A stretch of 48,695 nt of DNA. It comes from an uncultured Alistipes sp. GTDB taxonomy: Bacteria > Bacteroidota > Bacteroidia > Bacteroidales > Rikenellaceae. The DNA lies in assembly GCA_944320665.1 (NCBI GenBank), contig CALUII010000011.1, positions 1 to 48,695 of the forward strand, in the 5' to 3' direction. The notes beneath the pieces are model-generated. The model ran no database searches. It saw only the letters and a program-made list of their open reading frames with translations, and was not told the origin of the DNA. The translations under genes and the position numbers were made by a program. This document shows, one piece after another, positions 15,599 through 23,998 of this stretch (position 1 is its first letter; each line of letters starts with the position of its first letter).

Positions 15599-16063
15599 CT
15601 AACGTTTGAAGTGCTTCATGGCCTTGTCCATTTCGCGTTTGGCGTCGTTCTCCTTGAGGTATTCGCGTTTGTCGTAGCTCTTGCGGCCGCGGGCCAGTCC
15701 GATGACGATCTTCGCAAGTCCCCGGTCGTTCAGAAAGAGACGCAACCCCACGATGGTTAGTCCCCGGTCCTGAGAGGCGCGTTCGAGTTTGGTTAATTCG
15801 CGGTGCGTGAGCAGCAGCTTGCGGTCGCGGCGCGGCACGTGGTTGTTGCAGGTGCCCCAGACATACTCCGCGATGTTGACGCCGCGGATCCAAAGTTCGC
15901 CCCGGTCGAAATAGCAGAAGGAGTCGGTGAGCGATGCCTTGCCCGCACGGATCGACTTGATCTCGGTGCCGACCAGCACGACGCCGGCGACGAACTCCTC
16001 GAGGATCTCGTAGTCGAATGTGGCGCGGCGGTTGCGGATGTTGATGTTTTTTTGTTCTGCCAT
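15599..16063 (-). CDS. smpB: SsrA-binding protein SmpB
   Basis: SmpB binds tmRNA and delivers it to stalled ribosomes for trans-translation. The 154-aa protein has the OB-fold core with [30 protein letters not shown] and KLLLTHREL, and the basic C-terminal tail ([20 protein letters not shown]) that enters the empty mRNA channel. It lies 49 bases downstream of dnaG on the same strand. The ssrA gene itself is not in the window. Confidence 0.97.
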   Translation of the reverse strand: MAEQKNINIRNRRATFDYEILEEFVAGVVLVGTEIKSIRAGKASLTDSFCYFDRGELWIRGVNIAEYVWGTCNNHVPRRDRKLLLTHRELTKLERASQDRGLTIVGLRLFLNDRGLAKIVIGLARGRKSYDKREYLKENDAKREMDKAMKHFKR

Positions 16064-16112
16064 GATTCTCTTCTTAAGTCACTGTGCGCTTGGAGGGAAA
16101 GCGTAGTCCCGA

Positions 16113-18095
16113 TTACAAAATTAAACGTTGCAGTTTGTGCGCCATGGAGACCTTCGCACGATTCAGGGCCGAGAGCCGTTGCATGATCTGACGCAACTGT
16201 TCGTCGTCGAGTGATTCGTCGGCCAGACGGGCCTTCTGTTCACCGATCATCTTCTCGAGGACCTTCGACTTGTAGAGCGTTACGGCCTTCGGTACGCCCG
16301 TGGCCAACATCTCCTCGTCGGTTTCGACGTGGATCTCCTTCCGTTTCCAGATCGTGCTGGGCACGTAGTTGTCGTCCGATGTCAGCAGGTCGACCGCCAG
16401 GTTGCACACCTCCGGATCGGGATGGTTCAGGAACCAGTGTGCCGGCACCTCGACCCCCGTGCCCAACTCCTGCCATTGGGTGCGGTAGGTGGTGAGCAGT
16501 TCGTTGCACAGGCGGTCTTCGAAGACCAGCTGGTCGGAGTCCAGATCATTGAAGATCACCTCCGCCACGTTGCACGGAACCATCGTCTGCCCCTCCTTGA
16601 AGTCGAAGTAGCGGTGCCCGTATTTGAGCAGATATTTTGTCAATTCGCGTTCCAGCGCCTTGATGCTGCTGCCGGCCTCGATCCGCCGTCCATAATCTAC
16701 CGTGGAAGAGGGCGGCAGGGGTTGCTCGGCGCGGTGCAGAGCCGTCTGACGCCGTACGAAGTCGTCCGTTTCGCGGTCGCCCGTCGAAGAGAGGCGCTTG
16801 CGTGCAACCTCCGAGATGAGGATTGCCTCGTCCACATCCATCGTGCGGGCGCACTCCTTGATGTAGACCGACCGTTGGATCGCCTCGGGAATTTGGGCGA
16901 TGGACTGCACCATGTCGCCGATGAGCGACGCCTTGCGTATGGGGTCGCCCTGTGCCTCGGAGAGAAGCAGTTGCGCCTTGAAGGCTAGGAAGTCCTGCTC
17001 GTGCGTGCGGATGTATTCGCGTACCCCCTCGCCGCCGAGCCGCTGGGCAAAGGTGTCGGGGTCGTCCTCGGGCGGCAGCAGCACCACGCGCACGTTCATC
17101 CCCTCGGCCAGAATCATGTCGATGCCGCGCAGGGCGGCGTGTATGCCGGCCGAGTCCCCGTCGTAGATCACCGTGATGTTCTTCGTGAAGCGGCCGATGA
17201 GGCGGATCTGCTCCGTCGTGAGCGACGTGCCCGACGAGGCCACGACGTTCTCCACACCAGCCTGGTGCATCGAGATCACGTCGAAGTAGCCCTCGACCAG
17301 TATGGCGCAGTCCTGTTGCTGGATGGCCTTCTTGGCGAAATAGAGTCCGTAGAGTTCCCGCTTCTTGCTGTAGATCTCGCTTTCGGGTGAATTCTGGTAC
17401 TTGGCAACGTTCTTGTCCGTGCGGAGCGTGCGCCCGCCGAAGGCCACGATGCGCCCCGAGATGTTGTGCACCGGGAAGATCACCCGGTCGCGGAACCGGT
17501 CGTAGAGCGACCCGTCGCTCTCCCTTGCCAGCGAGAGTCCCGTGGCGAGCAGGAATTCCTTGCGGTATCCGGCCGCCAGGGCGTCGTGCGACATGCGGTC
17601 GCCCTTCGAGGGGCAGAAGCCGAGTCCGAACTTGCGGATCGTGGCGTCGGTCATGCGGCGCTTCTGGCGGAAGTAGGACATTCCGACGCTCATCCCTTCG
17701 GGGTCCTGCGTGAGGATTCGCGCGAAGTAATCGGCCGCCCAGCCGTTGAGGGCGAACATCGACTCGCGGTCGTCGTTGCGGTGCTGCTCTTCGGGCGTGA
17801 GTTCGCGCTCCTTGACCTCGATGCCGTAGCGTTTGGCCACCATCTTCAGTGCCTCGGGGTAGCTCACCCCCTCCTGCTCCATAACGAAGGTGACGGCATT
17901 GCCCCCCTTGCCGCAGCCGAAGCACTTGAAGAGCCCCTTCGACGGGGAGACGATGAATGACGGCGTCTTCTCGTTATGGAACGGGCAGCACGCCTGGTAG
18001 TTCACCCCCTTGCGTTTGAGGGTGACGTAGTCGCCGATGATCTCGACGATGTTGGCGGCGGCGTAGATGCGGTCTATGGTCTCGCGATCGATCAT
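16113..18095 (-). CDS. dnaG: DNA primase
   Basis: DnaG makes RNA primers for replication. ATG 18095 gives 660 aa. The N-terminal zinc ribbon is visible (C37, H40, C58, C61 in CPFH and CFGC), then the primase core with LVEGYFDVISMHQAG and the TOPRIM acidic motifs (EGYFD and DGDSAG), and a C-terminal DnaB-interaction domain. A TACCTTTG element ends five bases upstream of the ATG, again leaving almost no leader. It starts the dnaG-smpB-tsaB-hydrolase gene run. Confidence 0.98.
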   Translation of the reverse strand: MIDRETIDRIYAAANIVEIIGDYVTLKRKGVNYQACCPFHNEKTPSFIVSPSKGLFKCFGCGKGGNAVTFVMEQEGVSYPEALKMVAKRYGIEVKERELTPEEQHRNDDRESMFALNGWAADYFARILTQDPEGMSVGMSYFRQKRRMTDATIRKFGLGFCPSKGDRMSHDALAAGYRKEFLLATGLSLARESDGSLYDRFRDRVIFPVHNISGRIVAFGGRTLRTDKNVAKYQNSPESEIYSKKRELYGLYFAKKAIQQQDCAILVEGYFDVISMHQAGVENVVASSGTSLTTEQIRLIGRFTKNITVIYDGDSAGIHAALRGIDMILAEGMNVRVVLLPPEDDPDTFAQRLGGEGVREYIRTHEQDFLAFKAQLLLSEAQGDPIRKASLIGDMVQSIAQIPEAIQRSVYIKECARTMDVDEAILISEVARKRLSSTGDRETDDFVRRQTALHRAEQPLPPSSTVDYGRRIEAGSSIKALERELTKYLLKYGHRYFDFKEGQTMVPCNVAEVIFNDLDSDQLVFEDRLCNELLTTYRTQWQELGTGVEVPAHWFLNHPDPEVCNLAVDLLTSDDNYVPSTIWKRKEIHVETDEEMLATGVPKAVTLYKSKVLEKMIGEQKARLADESLDDEQLRQIMQRLSALNRAKVSMAHKLQRLIL

Positions 18096-18100
18096 ACCCG

Positions 18101-18108
18101 CAAAGGTA
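18101..18108 (-). promoter_or_regulatory. dnaG promoter -7 element, five bases from the start codon
   Basis: On the minus strand this is TACCTTTG, matching TAnnTTTG, with five bases between it and the dnaG ATG. A leaderless or near-leaderless mRNA is implied. No clear -33 element. Confidence 0.6.
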
Positions 18109-18201
18109 CGTATTTTTCGGGATTCCCCGGCGGCTCGGGGCGAGATTTTGTGACGGACGGCAGCCGGAATGCGGCGGATGAAAATTTCGGTGGGAGGAGT
18201 G

Positions 18202-18231
18202 TTGCGTTTTCGGACGCATTTTGTACTTTTG
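18202..18231 (+). promoter_or_regulatory. rpe promoter
   Basis: TTG (18202-18204) is followed after 19 bases by TACTTTTG (18224-18231). The rpe ATG is 23 bases further. Confidence 0.65.
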
Positions 18232-18254
18232 TAAGAACCAATCCTGAAAAATCT

Positions 18255-18905
18255 ATGCAACGTATCCTCTCTCCTTCGATGCTCTCGGCCGACTTCGGCC
18301 ACCTCGAGCGCGACACCCGCATGATCGATGCCAGCGCTGCCCAATGGGTGCATATCGACGTGATGGACGGCGTTTTCGTGCCCAACATCTCGTTCGGCTT
18401 TCCGGTGATGAAACCCATCCGCAAGGCGACCCAAAAACTTCTCGACGTTCACCTGATGATCGTCGAGCCGGAGAAGTACGTCGAGCGCTTCGTGACGGCG
18501 GGGGCCGATCTGGTGACCTTCCACTACGAGGCTACGCACGACATCGAAGGGTGTATCGACCGCATCCGCCGGGCCGGTGCGCAGGTCGGCATCTCGATCA
18601 AGCCGGCGACCGATCCCGAGGTGCTTCGTCCGTGGTTGGCGAAGATCGACCTGGTGCTGGTGATGAGTGTCGAGCCGGGCTTCGGGGGGCAGTCGTTCAT
18701 TCCCGGATCGTTGGAGAAGATTGCCCGTCTGCGGTCGATGATCGACGAGGCGGGGCTGCAGACGATCATCGAGGTCGACGGCGGCATCTCGGCGGCCAAT
18801 GCCCGTGCCGTCTTTGACGCGGGAGCCGAGGCGCTCGTGGCGGGCAGTGCGGTTTTCGGCGCGGCGGATCCTGCGGCCGAGATCGTGCGGATGCTCGAGG
18901 CGTGA
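18255..18905 (+). CDS. rpe: Ribulose-phosphate 3-epimerase
   Basis: Interconverts ribulose 5-phosphate and xylulose 5-phosphate in the pentose phosphate pathway. The 216-aa TIM-barrel protein shows the family motifs LSPSMLSADFGHL (start), HIDVMDGVFVPNISFG with metal-binding His and Asp, DVHLMI, VMSVEPGFGGQSFIP and EVDGGISAANA. Length is normal. It is divergent from dnaG with about 160 bases between start codons and has its own promoter; it is likely monocistronic. Confidence 0.98.
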   Translation: MQRILSPSMLSADFGHLERDTRMIDASAAQWVHIDVMDGVFVPNISFGFPVMKPIRKATQKLLDVHLMIVEPEKYVERFVTAGADLVTFHYEATHDIEGCIDRIRRAGAQVGISIKPATDPEVLRPWLAKIDLVLVMSVEPGFGGQSFIPGSLEKIARLRSMIDEAGLQTIIEVDGGISAANARAVFDAGAEALVAGSAVFGAADPAAEIVRMLEA

Positions 18906-18907
18906 CG

Positions 18908-18962
18908 ATCGACCGATGCGCCTGCGGCGTGATGCGTCCGTTCGGGACGTGTGTCGGTCGAT
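18908..18962 (+). terminator. Hairpin immediately after rpe
   Basis: ATCGACCGAT (18908-18917) pairs with GTCGGTCGAT (18953-18962), with an inner small hairpin. It lacks a T run, so it may be a first, weak stop before the stronger terminator at 19035. Confidence 0.45.
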
Positions 18963-19034
18963 TTCCGGCTGCCGAGCGGGAGTCGGGTGTGGCGCGCCGG
19001 ATCATCGTAAGTGAAAAATAGAATAGATCGGTAG

Positions 19035-19090
19035 ACGATCGGAGTCGGATGATGTCTGATGGCATGATCCGATTTCGGTCGTTTTTTTTT
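19035..19090 (+). terminator. Strong terminator downstream of rpe
   Basis: A 16-bp stem (19035-19050 with 19067-19082, three G-U pairs) is followed by a long T run (to about 19090). Together with the hairpin at 18908 it fills most of the 326-base gap between rpe and the lipoprotein pair; the rest of the gap shows only the next promoter. Confidence 0.85.
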
Positions 19091-19152
19091 GCGGGTAGCG
19101 GATCGAATAGATGAATCGTAGGACGGAAATATCTGAAAAAAGACGTGCTTTG

Positions 19153-19184
19153 TTTGGTGCAATGAAAAATGTTTTGTAATTTTG
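19153..19184 (+). promoter_or_regulatory. Promoter of the tandem lipoprotein pair
   Basis: TTTG (19153-19156) is followed after 20 bases by TAATTTTG (19177-19184), an excellent Bacteroidota promoter. The start codon is 47 bases further. Confidence 0.75.
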
Positions 19185-19198
19185 AAAAGACCAATCTG

Positions 19199-19227
19199 TT
19201 AAGCCTCAAATCTTATTAAGCCTCAAA
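19199..19227 (+). repeat. 12-bp direct repeat in the leader of the lipoprotein pair
   Basis: TTAAGCCTCAAA occurs at 19199-19210 and again at 19216-19227, a period of 17 bases, just before the ATG at 19232. It lies in the predicted untranslated leader and could be a regulator or RNA-binding site, or a small duplication. Confidence 0.55.
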
Positions 19228-19231
19228 GCCT

Positions 19232-19846
19232 ATGAAAACTTTGCGATTTTTGTTAGCGCTGAGCCTGGTGCCGGCGCTGTTTGCCCTGTATGGGTGCAAC
19301 GACGACGATGCGGGACCCGATGCGGGAACGTATCAGTATCTCGGAGAGATGAATGCAACGTTGTATCCAGAGCCCTATTTGGCTGTAGATAGCCTCATGT
19401 CGATTACGCATGCCTCGGTATTGTGTCTGTTTTATACGGAGGATTTTCCTCTGCGTGAGGCCCTGAACTCTGCGACGACGCGTTGTACGCCGTGTTTCTT
19501 GACGGACAAAACCTTCAAGATTTGGAGAAGTACAACCGATGAAGGGGAGATTCGTGAGTCTGTGCGGGATACGTATATGTTGTTGGGCGCATATAATGGC
19601 ATGTGGTCCGTTCAATTACCCGGGATCGGCGTTCGGGATTGCGTTGTCGTTAAGGCCGCACTCCCCGGTGTGTGGGGAGAGGAAGAAACGATGGAGTTTA
19701 CGCCGGACTACACGGATTATGATTTCTATCTTCAGTTCGAAAATCCCGAAGAGGGATTCTGTTATCGGTCGCCGGCCTATCGCATGTCGATCCGTCCGGT
19801 GACGGATTCGCGGTTCTATGCCCTGTCGTTTACAAAATTGGAATAA
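19232..19846 (+). CDS. Hypothetical lipoprotein, tandem paralogue A
   Basis: A 204-aa predicted lipoprotein: signal peptide residues 1-21, lipobox LYGC, then an Asp-rich NDDDAGPD stretch often seen after the lipid-anchored Cys in exported Bacteroidota lipoproteins. The body is of unknown family and probably beta-rich. It shares with the next gene the motif CTPCFLT, the segment YDFYLQFE, a YRSPxYR motif and the C-terminal RPV. Both copies are 204 aa. The CxxC motif is notable but no thioredoxin fold is evident. The pair is probably one transcript, with only 15 bases between them. Confidence 0.8.
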   Translation: MKTLRFLLALSLVPALFALYGCNDDDAGPDAGTYQYLGEMNATLYPEPYLAVDSLMSITHASVLCLFYTEDFPLREALNSATTRCTPCFLTDKTFKIWRSTTDEGEIRESVRDTYMLLGAYNGMWSVQLPGIGVRDCVVVKAALPGVWGEEETMEFTPDYTDYDFYLQFENPEEGFCYRSPAYRMSIRPVTDSRFYALSFTKLE

Positions 19847-19861
19847 AAACTTCGAAATCGT

Positions 19862-20476
19862 ATGAAAACTTTGCGATTTTTATTGGCGCTGAGCCTGGTG
19901 CCGGCGCTGTTTGCCCTGTATGGGTGCAACGACGACGATGCGGGACCCGACACGGGGACGTATCAATGCCTCGATAATATGGAGGTAATGCTTCTGCGCG
20001 AAATAACCGATGATTATGATCCGAAGGTGGACAGCTTGCTTTCGGATACGGCGGCCAGTACGGTCGGGATGTTGTTTTACGATGAGAGCCATTCAGTTGG
20101 GACGCTCATAGGAATGCAATGTACCCCTTGTTTCCTGACGGGAAACAGTTTTCCCCTATGGGCGATTGCGACGGATGAAACGGGGCGTGATCAGATGGTA
20201 CTCGCCTCGTCTGTTATGGTTGGGCAGAAGGCAACGTCTGTGGGGAAAGTCGAGATTCCCGGTAAAGGACGGCAGGAGTGCTTCGGAGTCACTATCAGTT
20301 TGCCCGGGGCGTGGATGGACGACCATTTCTATCCGACGGAAGGGGTTTATGATTTTTATCTTCAGTTCGAGGATGCGGAACAGGGGCTTCGCTATCGCTC
20401 CCCGCGTTATCGCCTGTCGGTCCGGCCAGTCGTAAATTCACTCTATTTTATGATGTCTTTGACCCAAGTGGAATAA
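19862..20476 (+). CDS. Hypothetical lipoprotein, tandem paralogue B
   Basis: This is the second member of the pair, also 204 aa. Its first 88 bases differ from those of copy A at only two positions, giving an identical signal peptide, lipobox and acidic stretch (through GCNDDDAGPD), but the remaining protein is only distantly similar. Conserved points are CTPCFLT, a lone Cys near residue 140, YDFYLQFE, YRSPRYR and the RPV...LTQVE end. Near-identical leaders with divergent bodies suggest a recent exchange or conversion of the 5' end, or strong selection on the export signal. No family recognised. Confidence 0.8.
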   Translation: MKTLRFLLALSLVPALFALYGCNDDDAGPDTGTYQCLDNMEVMLLREITDDYDPKVDSLLSDTAASTVGMLFYDESHSVGTLIGMQCTPCFLTGNSFPLWAIATDETGRDQMVLASSVMVGQKATSVGKVEIPGKGRQECFGVTISLPGAWMDDHFYPTEGVYDFYLQFEDAEQGLRYRSPRYRLSVRPVVNSLYFMMSLTQVE

Positions 20477-20503
20477 GTGTTCGCGACGTTTCGGTATCGA
20501 ACC

Positions 20504-20537
20504 GGCAGCGGCCCTTCTCGCACGAAGGGCCGCTGCC
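20504..20537 (+). terminator. Terminator of the lipoprotein pair
   Basis: A perfect 14-bp GC-rich stem (20504-20517 with 20524-20537) has a 6-base loop, 28 bases after the stop of paralogue B. There is no long T run. Confidence 0.75.
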
Positions 20538-20593
20538 GCTGTCTCCGGGGAAAATGATGACGGCCGATGAGACGGAAATCCCGGATAAATCGT

Positions 20594-20601
20594 TACCTTT
20601 G
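20594..20601 (+). promoter_or_regulatory. Promoter -7 element of the ABC-F operon
   Basis: TACCTTTG matches TAnnTTTG and lies 20 bases before the ATG at 20622. No obvious -33 element. Confidence 0.6.
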
Positions 20602-20621
20602 TCCCGATTTTAAGACCGATT

Positions 20622-22592
20622 ATGATTTCACTCGATAACCTCACGGTCAGCTATGGCGGCTGGACCCTCTTCGATAACATCTCGTTTCTGATCAACCCCA
20701 AGGACCGCATCGGTCTGGTCGGAAAGAACGGTGCCGGAAAGACGACGCTTCTGCGTCTGATCGTCGGACTGCAGCAACCCACGTCGGGGGCCGTAACCAT
20801 CAACGGCGAATGTACGATCGGTTATCTGCCCCAGCAGATGAAGGTGGCCGATACGACGTCGCTTCTCGAAGAGACCGAAAAGGCCTTCGACGAGGTGTTG
20901 CGCATCGAAGCCGAGATTGCCCGCCTCACTACCGAGATCGCCGAGCGTACTGACTACGAGAGTGCCGAGTACGAACAGCTGCTGCATCGACTGACCGAGG
21001 CGCAGGATCGCTACCACATCCTCGGCGGTGAGACGCGCGACGCTGATATCGAGAAGACGCTGCTCGGTCTGGGATTCCGCCGCGAGGATTTCCATCGTGC
21101 AACGAGCGAATTTTCGGGCGGCTGGCGCATGCGCATCGAGTTGGCCAAACTGCTGTTGCGTCGTCCGTCGATCTTCCTGCTCGACGAGCCGACGAACCAC
21201 CTCGACATCGAGTCGATCCAGTGGCTCGAGGAGTACCTGAAGAACTACAACGGCGCCGTGCTGCTCATTTCGCACGACCGCGCCTTCCTTGATAACGTCA
21301 CCACGCGTACGGTCGAACTCTCGCTCGGCAAGATCTACGACTACAAGGTCCCCTATTCGAAATATGTGGTTCTGCGTGCCGAACGCCGCGCGCAGCAGCT
21401 GGCTGCCTACGAGAACCAGCAGCGCATGATCGAGAAGACCGAGGAGTTTATCGAAAAGTTCCGCTACAAACCCACCAAATCGAACCAGGTGCAGTCGCGC
21501 ATCAAGCAGCTCGAACGGCTCGAGCGGCTCGAGGTCGAGGAGGAGGACCTGGCGACGCTCAACATCAAGTTCCCGCCGGCGCCGCGTTCGGGTCAGATCG
21601 TAGCCGACATCCGCGAGGCGGGCATGTCGTTCGGTGCGAAACACGTCTTCAGCGGGGCCAATTTCGTTATCGGCAAGGGCGACAAGGTGGCCTTCGTCGG
21701 ACGCAACGGCGAGGGTAAGACGACGCTTGCCAAGATGATCGTCGGGCTGCTCCGGCCCACTGAGGGCGAGATCCGCCTCGGCGCCAATGTCAATATCGGT
21801 TATTATGCGCAGAACCAGGAGGACCTGATGAACGGCGAACTTACGGTTTACGACACGCTTGATCGCGTGGCTGTGGGGGACATCCGCACGCGTTTGCGCG
21901 ACATCCTCGGTGCCTTCCTCTTCCGCGGCGAGGAGATCGACAAGAAGGTCAAGGTGCTCTCGGGCGGCGAGCGGTCGCGTCTGGCCTTGGCGTCGTTGAT
22001 GCTCGAACCGCACAACCTGCTGGTACTCGACGAGCCGACGAACCACATGGACATGCGCTCGAAAGACATCCTGAAGAATGCCATTCAGAAGTACGACGGC
22101 ACGGTGATCGTCGTCTCGCACGACCGCGAGTTTCTCGACGGCATGGTGCAGAAGGTCTATGAGTTCCGCGACGGCGGCGTGCGCGAGTATCTGGGGGGAA
22201 TCTATTACTTCCTCGAAAAGCGCAAGCTCGAATCCCTGCAGGAGGTTGAGCGCCGCACGGCGGCTCCCGCCTCGGGAGCCAAGGGGGCTACCGCGGCTGC
22301 GGCCGAGGGGAGCCCGAAGTCGGCAGCCGGTGCCGGCCGCCTCTCCTATGAGCAGAAGAAGGAGCAGGAGAAGCAGTTGCGCAAATTGCGCAAGGCGGTC
22401 GAGGCGATCGAGGGCGAATTGGCCGAGATCGAAAAGCAGATTGCGGCCTACGATGCGAAATTTGCTGCGGCCACGGCCTACGACGAGGCCGATTACAAGG
22501 CCTATAACGAGTTGAAGGCCCGTTACGACCGGCAGATGCACGAGTGGGAGAAGGCCTCCTATGAGTTGGAACTGGTCGAAGAGGAGCAGTAG
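20622..22592 (+). CDS. ABC-F family ATPase
   Basis: A 656-aa soluble protein with two ABC ATPase domains and no membrane segment, as in ABC-F translation factors. The first domain has Walker A GKNGAGKT (34-41), signature FSGGWRMR and LLDEPTNHLD; an interdomain linker with basic and helical character follows (KFRYKPTKSNQVQSRIKQLE); the second domain has GRNGEGKT, LSGGERSR and VLDEPTNHMD. The C-terminal about 120 residues form an Ala-rich spacer and a coiled coil, as in Uup/YdiF-like members. The role is in ribosome rescue or assembly by family, not antibiotic resistance as far as can be seen. It starts a five-gene plus-strand run. Confidence 0.93.
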   Translation: MISLDNLTVSYGGWTLFDNISFLINPKDRIGLVGKNGAGKTTLLRLIVGLQQPTSGAVTINGECTIGYLPQQMKVADTTSLLEETEKAFDEVLRIEAEIARLTTEIAERTDYESAEYEQLLHRLTEAQDRYHILGGETRDADIEKTLLGLGFRREDFHRATSEFSGGWRMRIELAKLLLRRPSIFLLDEPTNHLDIESIQWLEEYLKNYNGAVLLISHDRAFLDNVTTRTVELSLGKIYDYKVPYSKYVVLRAERRAQQLAAYENQQRMIEKTEEFIEKFRYKPTKSNQVQSRIKQLERLERLEVEEEDLATLNIKFPPAPRSGQIVADIREAGMSFGAKHVFSGANFVIGKGDKVAFVGRNGEGKTTLAKMIVGLLRPTEGEIRLGANVNIGYYAQNQEDLMNGELTVYDTLDRVAVGDIRTRLRDILGAFLFRGEEIDKKVKVLSGGERSRLALASLMLEPHNLLVLDEPTNHMDMRSKDILKNAIQKYDGTVIVVSHDREFLDGMVQKVYEFRDGGVREYLGGIYYFLEKRKLESLQEVERRTAAPASGAKGATAAAAEGSPKSAAGAGRLSYEQKKEQEKQLRKLRKAVEAIEGELAEIEKQIAAYDAKFAAATAYDEADYKAYNELKARYDRQMHEWEKASYELELVEEEQ

Positions 22593-22605
22593 AGCGAGAT
22601 ATTGT

Positions 22606-23103
22606 ATGAAGTTTGACAATACGAAGGTGCGGCGTCAGGACCGCCTGCTCGACGAGCCGCAGGCCCGCGAACTCCTGGCCGTGGGGGAGTATGGTGTGCT
22701 CTCGATGGTGCGACCCGGAGGAGAAGGTGCCTACGGTGTGCCGGTCAGCTATGTCTGGGACGGCGACGGGTTGATCTACCTGCATTGTGCCCCCGAAGGC
22801 GAGAAGCTTCGGGCGCTGGATGGGTGTGACGAGGTGTCGTTCTGCGTTGTGGGGCATACGCACGTCGTTCCCGATCGCTTTACGACCGAATACGAAAGTA
22901 TCGTGTTGCAGTGCCGGGCCCGTCGCGGCCTTCCGCCCGAGGAGCGGATGCATGCACTCGAACTTCTGCTCGCAAAGTACAGTCCCGAAGATGCGGCCGT
23001 CGGACGAAAATATGCCGCCGGATCGTTCGGACGCACGGAGATCGTGCGGCTGACGATCGAGACGATGAGCGGGAAGTGCAAGCGTTTGAATAGTAATAAG
23101 TGA
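22606..23103 (+). CDS. Pyridoxamine 5'-phosphate oxidase-like flavin-binding protein (NimA-like)
   Basis: This 165-aa protein resembles the split-barrel FMN-binding proteins related to NimA. Features are RRQDRLLDEPQARELL near the start, GEYGVLSMV, YGVPVSYVWDGDGLIYLH and VSFCVVG, with a C-terminal IVRLTIETMSGK. The ATG at 22606 is preferred because conserved sequence begins at once; an upstream ATG would extend into the ABC-F gene. Nim proteins have been linked to nitroimidazole resistance, but most relatives are uncharacterised reductases, and resistance should not be inferred. It lies 13 bases after the ABC-F gene. Confidence 0.87.
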   Translation: MKFDNTKVRRQDRLLDEPQARELLAVGEYGVLSMVRPGGEGAYGVPVSYVWDGDGLIYLHCAPEGEKLRALDGCDEVSFCVVGHTHVVPDRFTTEYESIVLQCRARRGLPPEERMHALELLLAKYSPEDAAVGRKYAAGSFGRTEIVRLTIETMSGKCKRLNSNK

Positions 23104-23119
23104 GACAAATCGGTATATT

Positions 23120-23857
23120 ATGGATAGCAGCAACCTGATTTTCGGGATTCGTCCCGTGGCCGAGGCGATCGAGGCCGGCAAGCAGATCGAAAAACTCTAC
23201 CTCCGCAAGGGGGCCGAAGGACAACTCATGCAGGAGTTGCGTGACCTCTGTGTGCGCCACCGCATCCGCTGGCAGGAGGTGCCGGTAGAGAAACTCGACC
23301 GGCTTACGCGCGGTAACCACCAGGGAGCCGTGGCACAGATTGCTGCCATTGAGTACGTCGGTCTTGGCGACATCCTGGAGCGCGTACCCGAAGACGAAAC
23401 GCCGCTCATTGTGCTCTTCGACGGGGTGACCGACGTGCGTAACTTCGGAGCCATTGCCCGTTCGGCCGAGTGTGCCGGGGCACACGGACTCATCACGCCG
23501 TTGAAGAATTCGGCACCGGTGAACGCCGAGGCGATCCGTTCGTCGGCCGGCGCGCTGACGACGATCCCTGTTTGCCGCGTGGGATCGGTGCGCAATACGC
23601 TCAAGCAGCTGCAGGCCGAAGGCTTCCAGGTGGTGGCCGCCACGGAGAAGAGCCGCAAGTTGCTCTACGATGCCGATTTCCGTAAACCGACCGTGTTGGT
23701 TATGGGGGCCGAGGATACGGGCATCTCGAAGGAGGTGCTCAAATTGTGCGACGAACAATTGGCCATTCCATTGATCGGACACATCGAGTCGCTCAATGTC
23801 TCGGCCGCAGCGGCCGTGATGCTCTTCGAGGTGGTTCGCCAGCGCATCGAGGCATAG
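23120..23857 (+). CDS. rlmB: 23S rRNA (guanosine-2'-O-)-methyltransferase RlmB
   Basis: A SpoU/TrmH-family methyltransferase of 245 aa that by family would 2'-O-methylate G2251 of 23S rRNA. It has an N-terminal substrate-binding domain beginning NLIFGIRPVAEAIEAGKQI and a knotted SPOUT domain with motif 1 NFGAIARSAECAGAHGLI, motif 2 VMGAEDTGIS and motif 3 IPLIGHIESLNVSAAAAVML. Length fits RlmB. It is 16 bases downstream of the flavin-binding gene, in the ABC-F operon. A TrmH paralogue cannot be fully excluded. Confidence 0.93.
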   Translation: MDSSNLIFGIRPVAEAIEAGKQIEKLYLRKGAEGQLMQELRDLCVRHRIRWQEVPVEKLDRLTRGNHQGAVAQIAAIEYVGLGDILERVPEDETPLIVLFDGVTDVRNFGAIARSAECAGAHGLITPLKNSAPVNAEAIRSSAGALTTIPVCRVGSVRNTLKQLQAEGFQVVAATEKSRKLLYDADFRKPTVLVMGAEDTGISKEVLKLCDEQLAIPLIGHIESLNVSAAAAVMLFEVVRQRIEA

Positions 23858-23998
23858 CGGCGGGCGGGGAGCGGACGCATCGTGCGCCGAACACTCGATG
23901 TGCGTCGGTCTGGAGGCTCCGAGAAGGGGCGGGATGACGTTTGCGGATGCCGTATGTATAGGGAAATTCTCCGAGTGTAAAATCTCCAAGAGGAAACG

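Noticed and set aside
20628..22619. A 663-codon open frame antisense to the ABC-F gene
   Set aside because: The plus strand encodes all ABC-F motifs. The antisense frame has low complexity and no recognisable domain.
22606..23103. Nitroimidazole resistance (nim) gene
   Set aside because: The protein belongs to the same broad flavin-binding split-barrel group, but sequence alone does not separate it from the many unrelated members; resistance is not supported.
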